Source: Saccoglossus kowalevskii
Taxonomy: Eukaryota; Hemichordata; Enteropneusta; Harrimaniidae
Length of the DNA: 21,313 nucleotides
Reading direction: 5' to 3'
Assembly (NCBI RefSeq): GCF_000003605.2
Contig: NW_003151320.1
Location: forward strand, 1,446-22,758
Shown here: positions 20,690 through 21,313 of the stretch, piece after piece
How the letters are laid out: each line of letters starts with the position of its first letter
Numbering within the stretch: position 1 is the stretch's first letter
Notes under the pieces: generated by a model
The model's database searches: none
Told to the model about the DNA's origin: nothing
What the model saw: only the letters and a program-made list of their open reading frames with translations
Translations under genes and position numbers: made by a program

Positions 20690-20752
20690 GATGTAGGTAG
20701 AAGATCATCCACATAACCCTCGGTCACGAGGTCACGGGATCGAGTCGAGTAA
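20690..20752 (+). repeat. Possible tRNA-derived SINE fragment (anticodon and T-arm part)
   Basis: The sequence contains, in tRNA order, an anticodon-loop-like CACATAACCC, then GAGGTC, then GGGATCGAGTC, which resembles the pol III box B. The order and wording recall initiator tRNA-Met and tRNA-headed SINEs. The D-arm with box A is not recognisable, the acceptor stem does not close, and there are extra bases between the anticodon part and GAGGTC. It is not a working tRNA gene. Confidence 0.3.
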
Positions 20753-21313
20753 TAACCCAAAACATCTATCAATTTTTACATTATATTTTACCACGTCGTG
20801 TGTGGGTTTTTAACCAGTTTAAAATTATACAATTAGTGTAACACAGGGATAATTTAAACTGATGGACAAAATATAGTACAATTATATACATATAATTAAA
20901 ATCCCACACAACCGATGCCATGCATGAACTAACTAGAGTTTATTAAGTACACACATTATATGCTTGTTTGAGTTCCGTCTCTGGCAGTATCGCCCGTCCC
21001 TGCAATATGGATACCCGGTTAGTTATTGGTGGGATTGATTACGCACTGTACACACCACAACATGGTCAGTGTCAATCTTGCCGTCAAAGAGTGGGGATTG
21101 TAATGTTTGTATGGTAACAGTAAGGAATAGACGAGACACGGTGTTGTTCAGTTGACTACTAAACGGGAAGTAACTTTAGTACAGATATTGATTACATAGG
21201 AAGTGTGGGTAGTTCATTGACATGTGACATATCACAGATGGTATTCAAGGATAACGATGTATACATATTTGTTTATAAAACAAGATACTTAACTACATTA
21301 CAGGGACGAGTAC
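20753..21313. other. AT-rich non-coding stretch to window end
   Basis: Nothing recognised. There is a short AT palindrome AATTATAT-AC-ATATAATT at 20880-20897, expected often in such DNA. Confidence 0.55.

Overview
The window looks like non-coding nuclear DNA from an animal, most likely a marine invertebrate. It is AT-rich, has no operons, no long open frames and no ribosome-binding-site spacing, and it carries decayed copies of animal transposon families. The decayed interspersed repeats at 7.0-7.5 kb and 18.8-19.4 kb resemble, from memory, repeats common in molluscs and other lophotrochozoans. That lineage guess is weak. I found no intact host gene, rRNA, tRNA, CRISPR array or prokaryotic feature. 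Most of the window is probably intergenic or intronic.

Layout. 1-619: the end of a 22-bp tandem array that continues beyond the left edge, with three interleaved unit variants. 1361-1462: a near-perfect long hairpin. 2390-4984: AT-rich DNA with seven TGACGT (CRE/ATF-type) cores, three of them the full palindrome. 5213-5509: one open frame matching the core-binding part of Crypton/KIAA1958-type tyrosine recombinases, with a stop where the homology seems to continue. 7081-7500: an old duplicated repeat.

8165-10660 is the only region with clear protein homology. On the plus strand is a complete but broken PIF/Harbinger transposase (8165-9195). On the minus strand, tail to tail with it, is a broken MADF-BESS DNA-binding protein (10660 down to about 9800). 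PIF elements of insects are known to carry exactly such a transposase plus MADF pair, so I read both as one dead two-gene Harbinger transposon. Between them is an internally deleted mariner (9440-9778) whose left end, TA target and both termini of the transposase can still be seen.

14515-15012 holds a degenerate repeat of about 60 bp whose units each contain a sequence resembling a 3' splice site. 16741-16930 has two small hairpins, two CRE-like cores and a TATA box in a row. 18839-19400 is an old interspersed repeat with internal duplication. 20690-20752 resembles part of a tRNA-derived SINE. The remaining stretches show nothing I can name.

No new biological system is proven here. The best candidates for a second look are the 1361-1462 hairpin, the paired Harbinger genes, and the splice-site-like 60-bp repeat.
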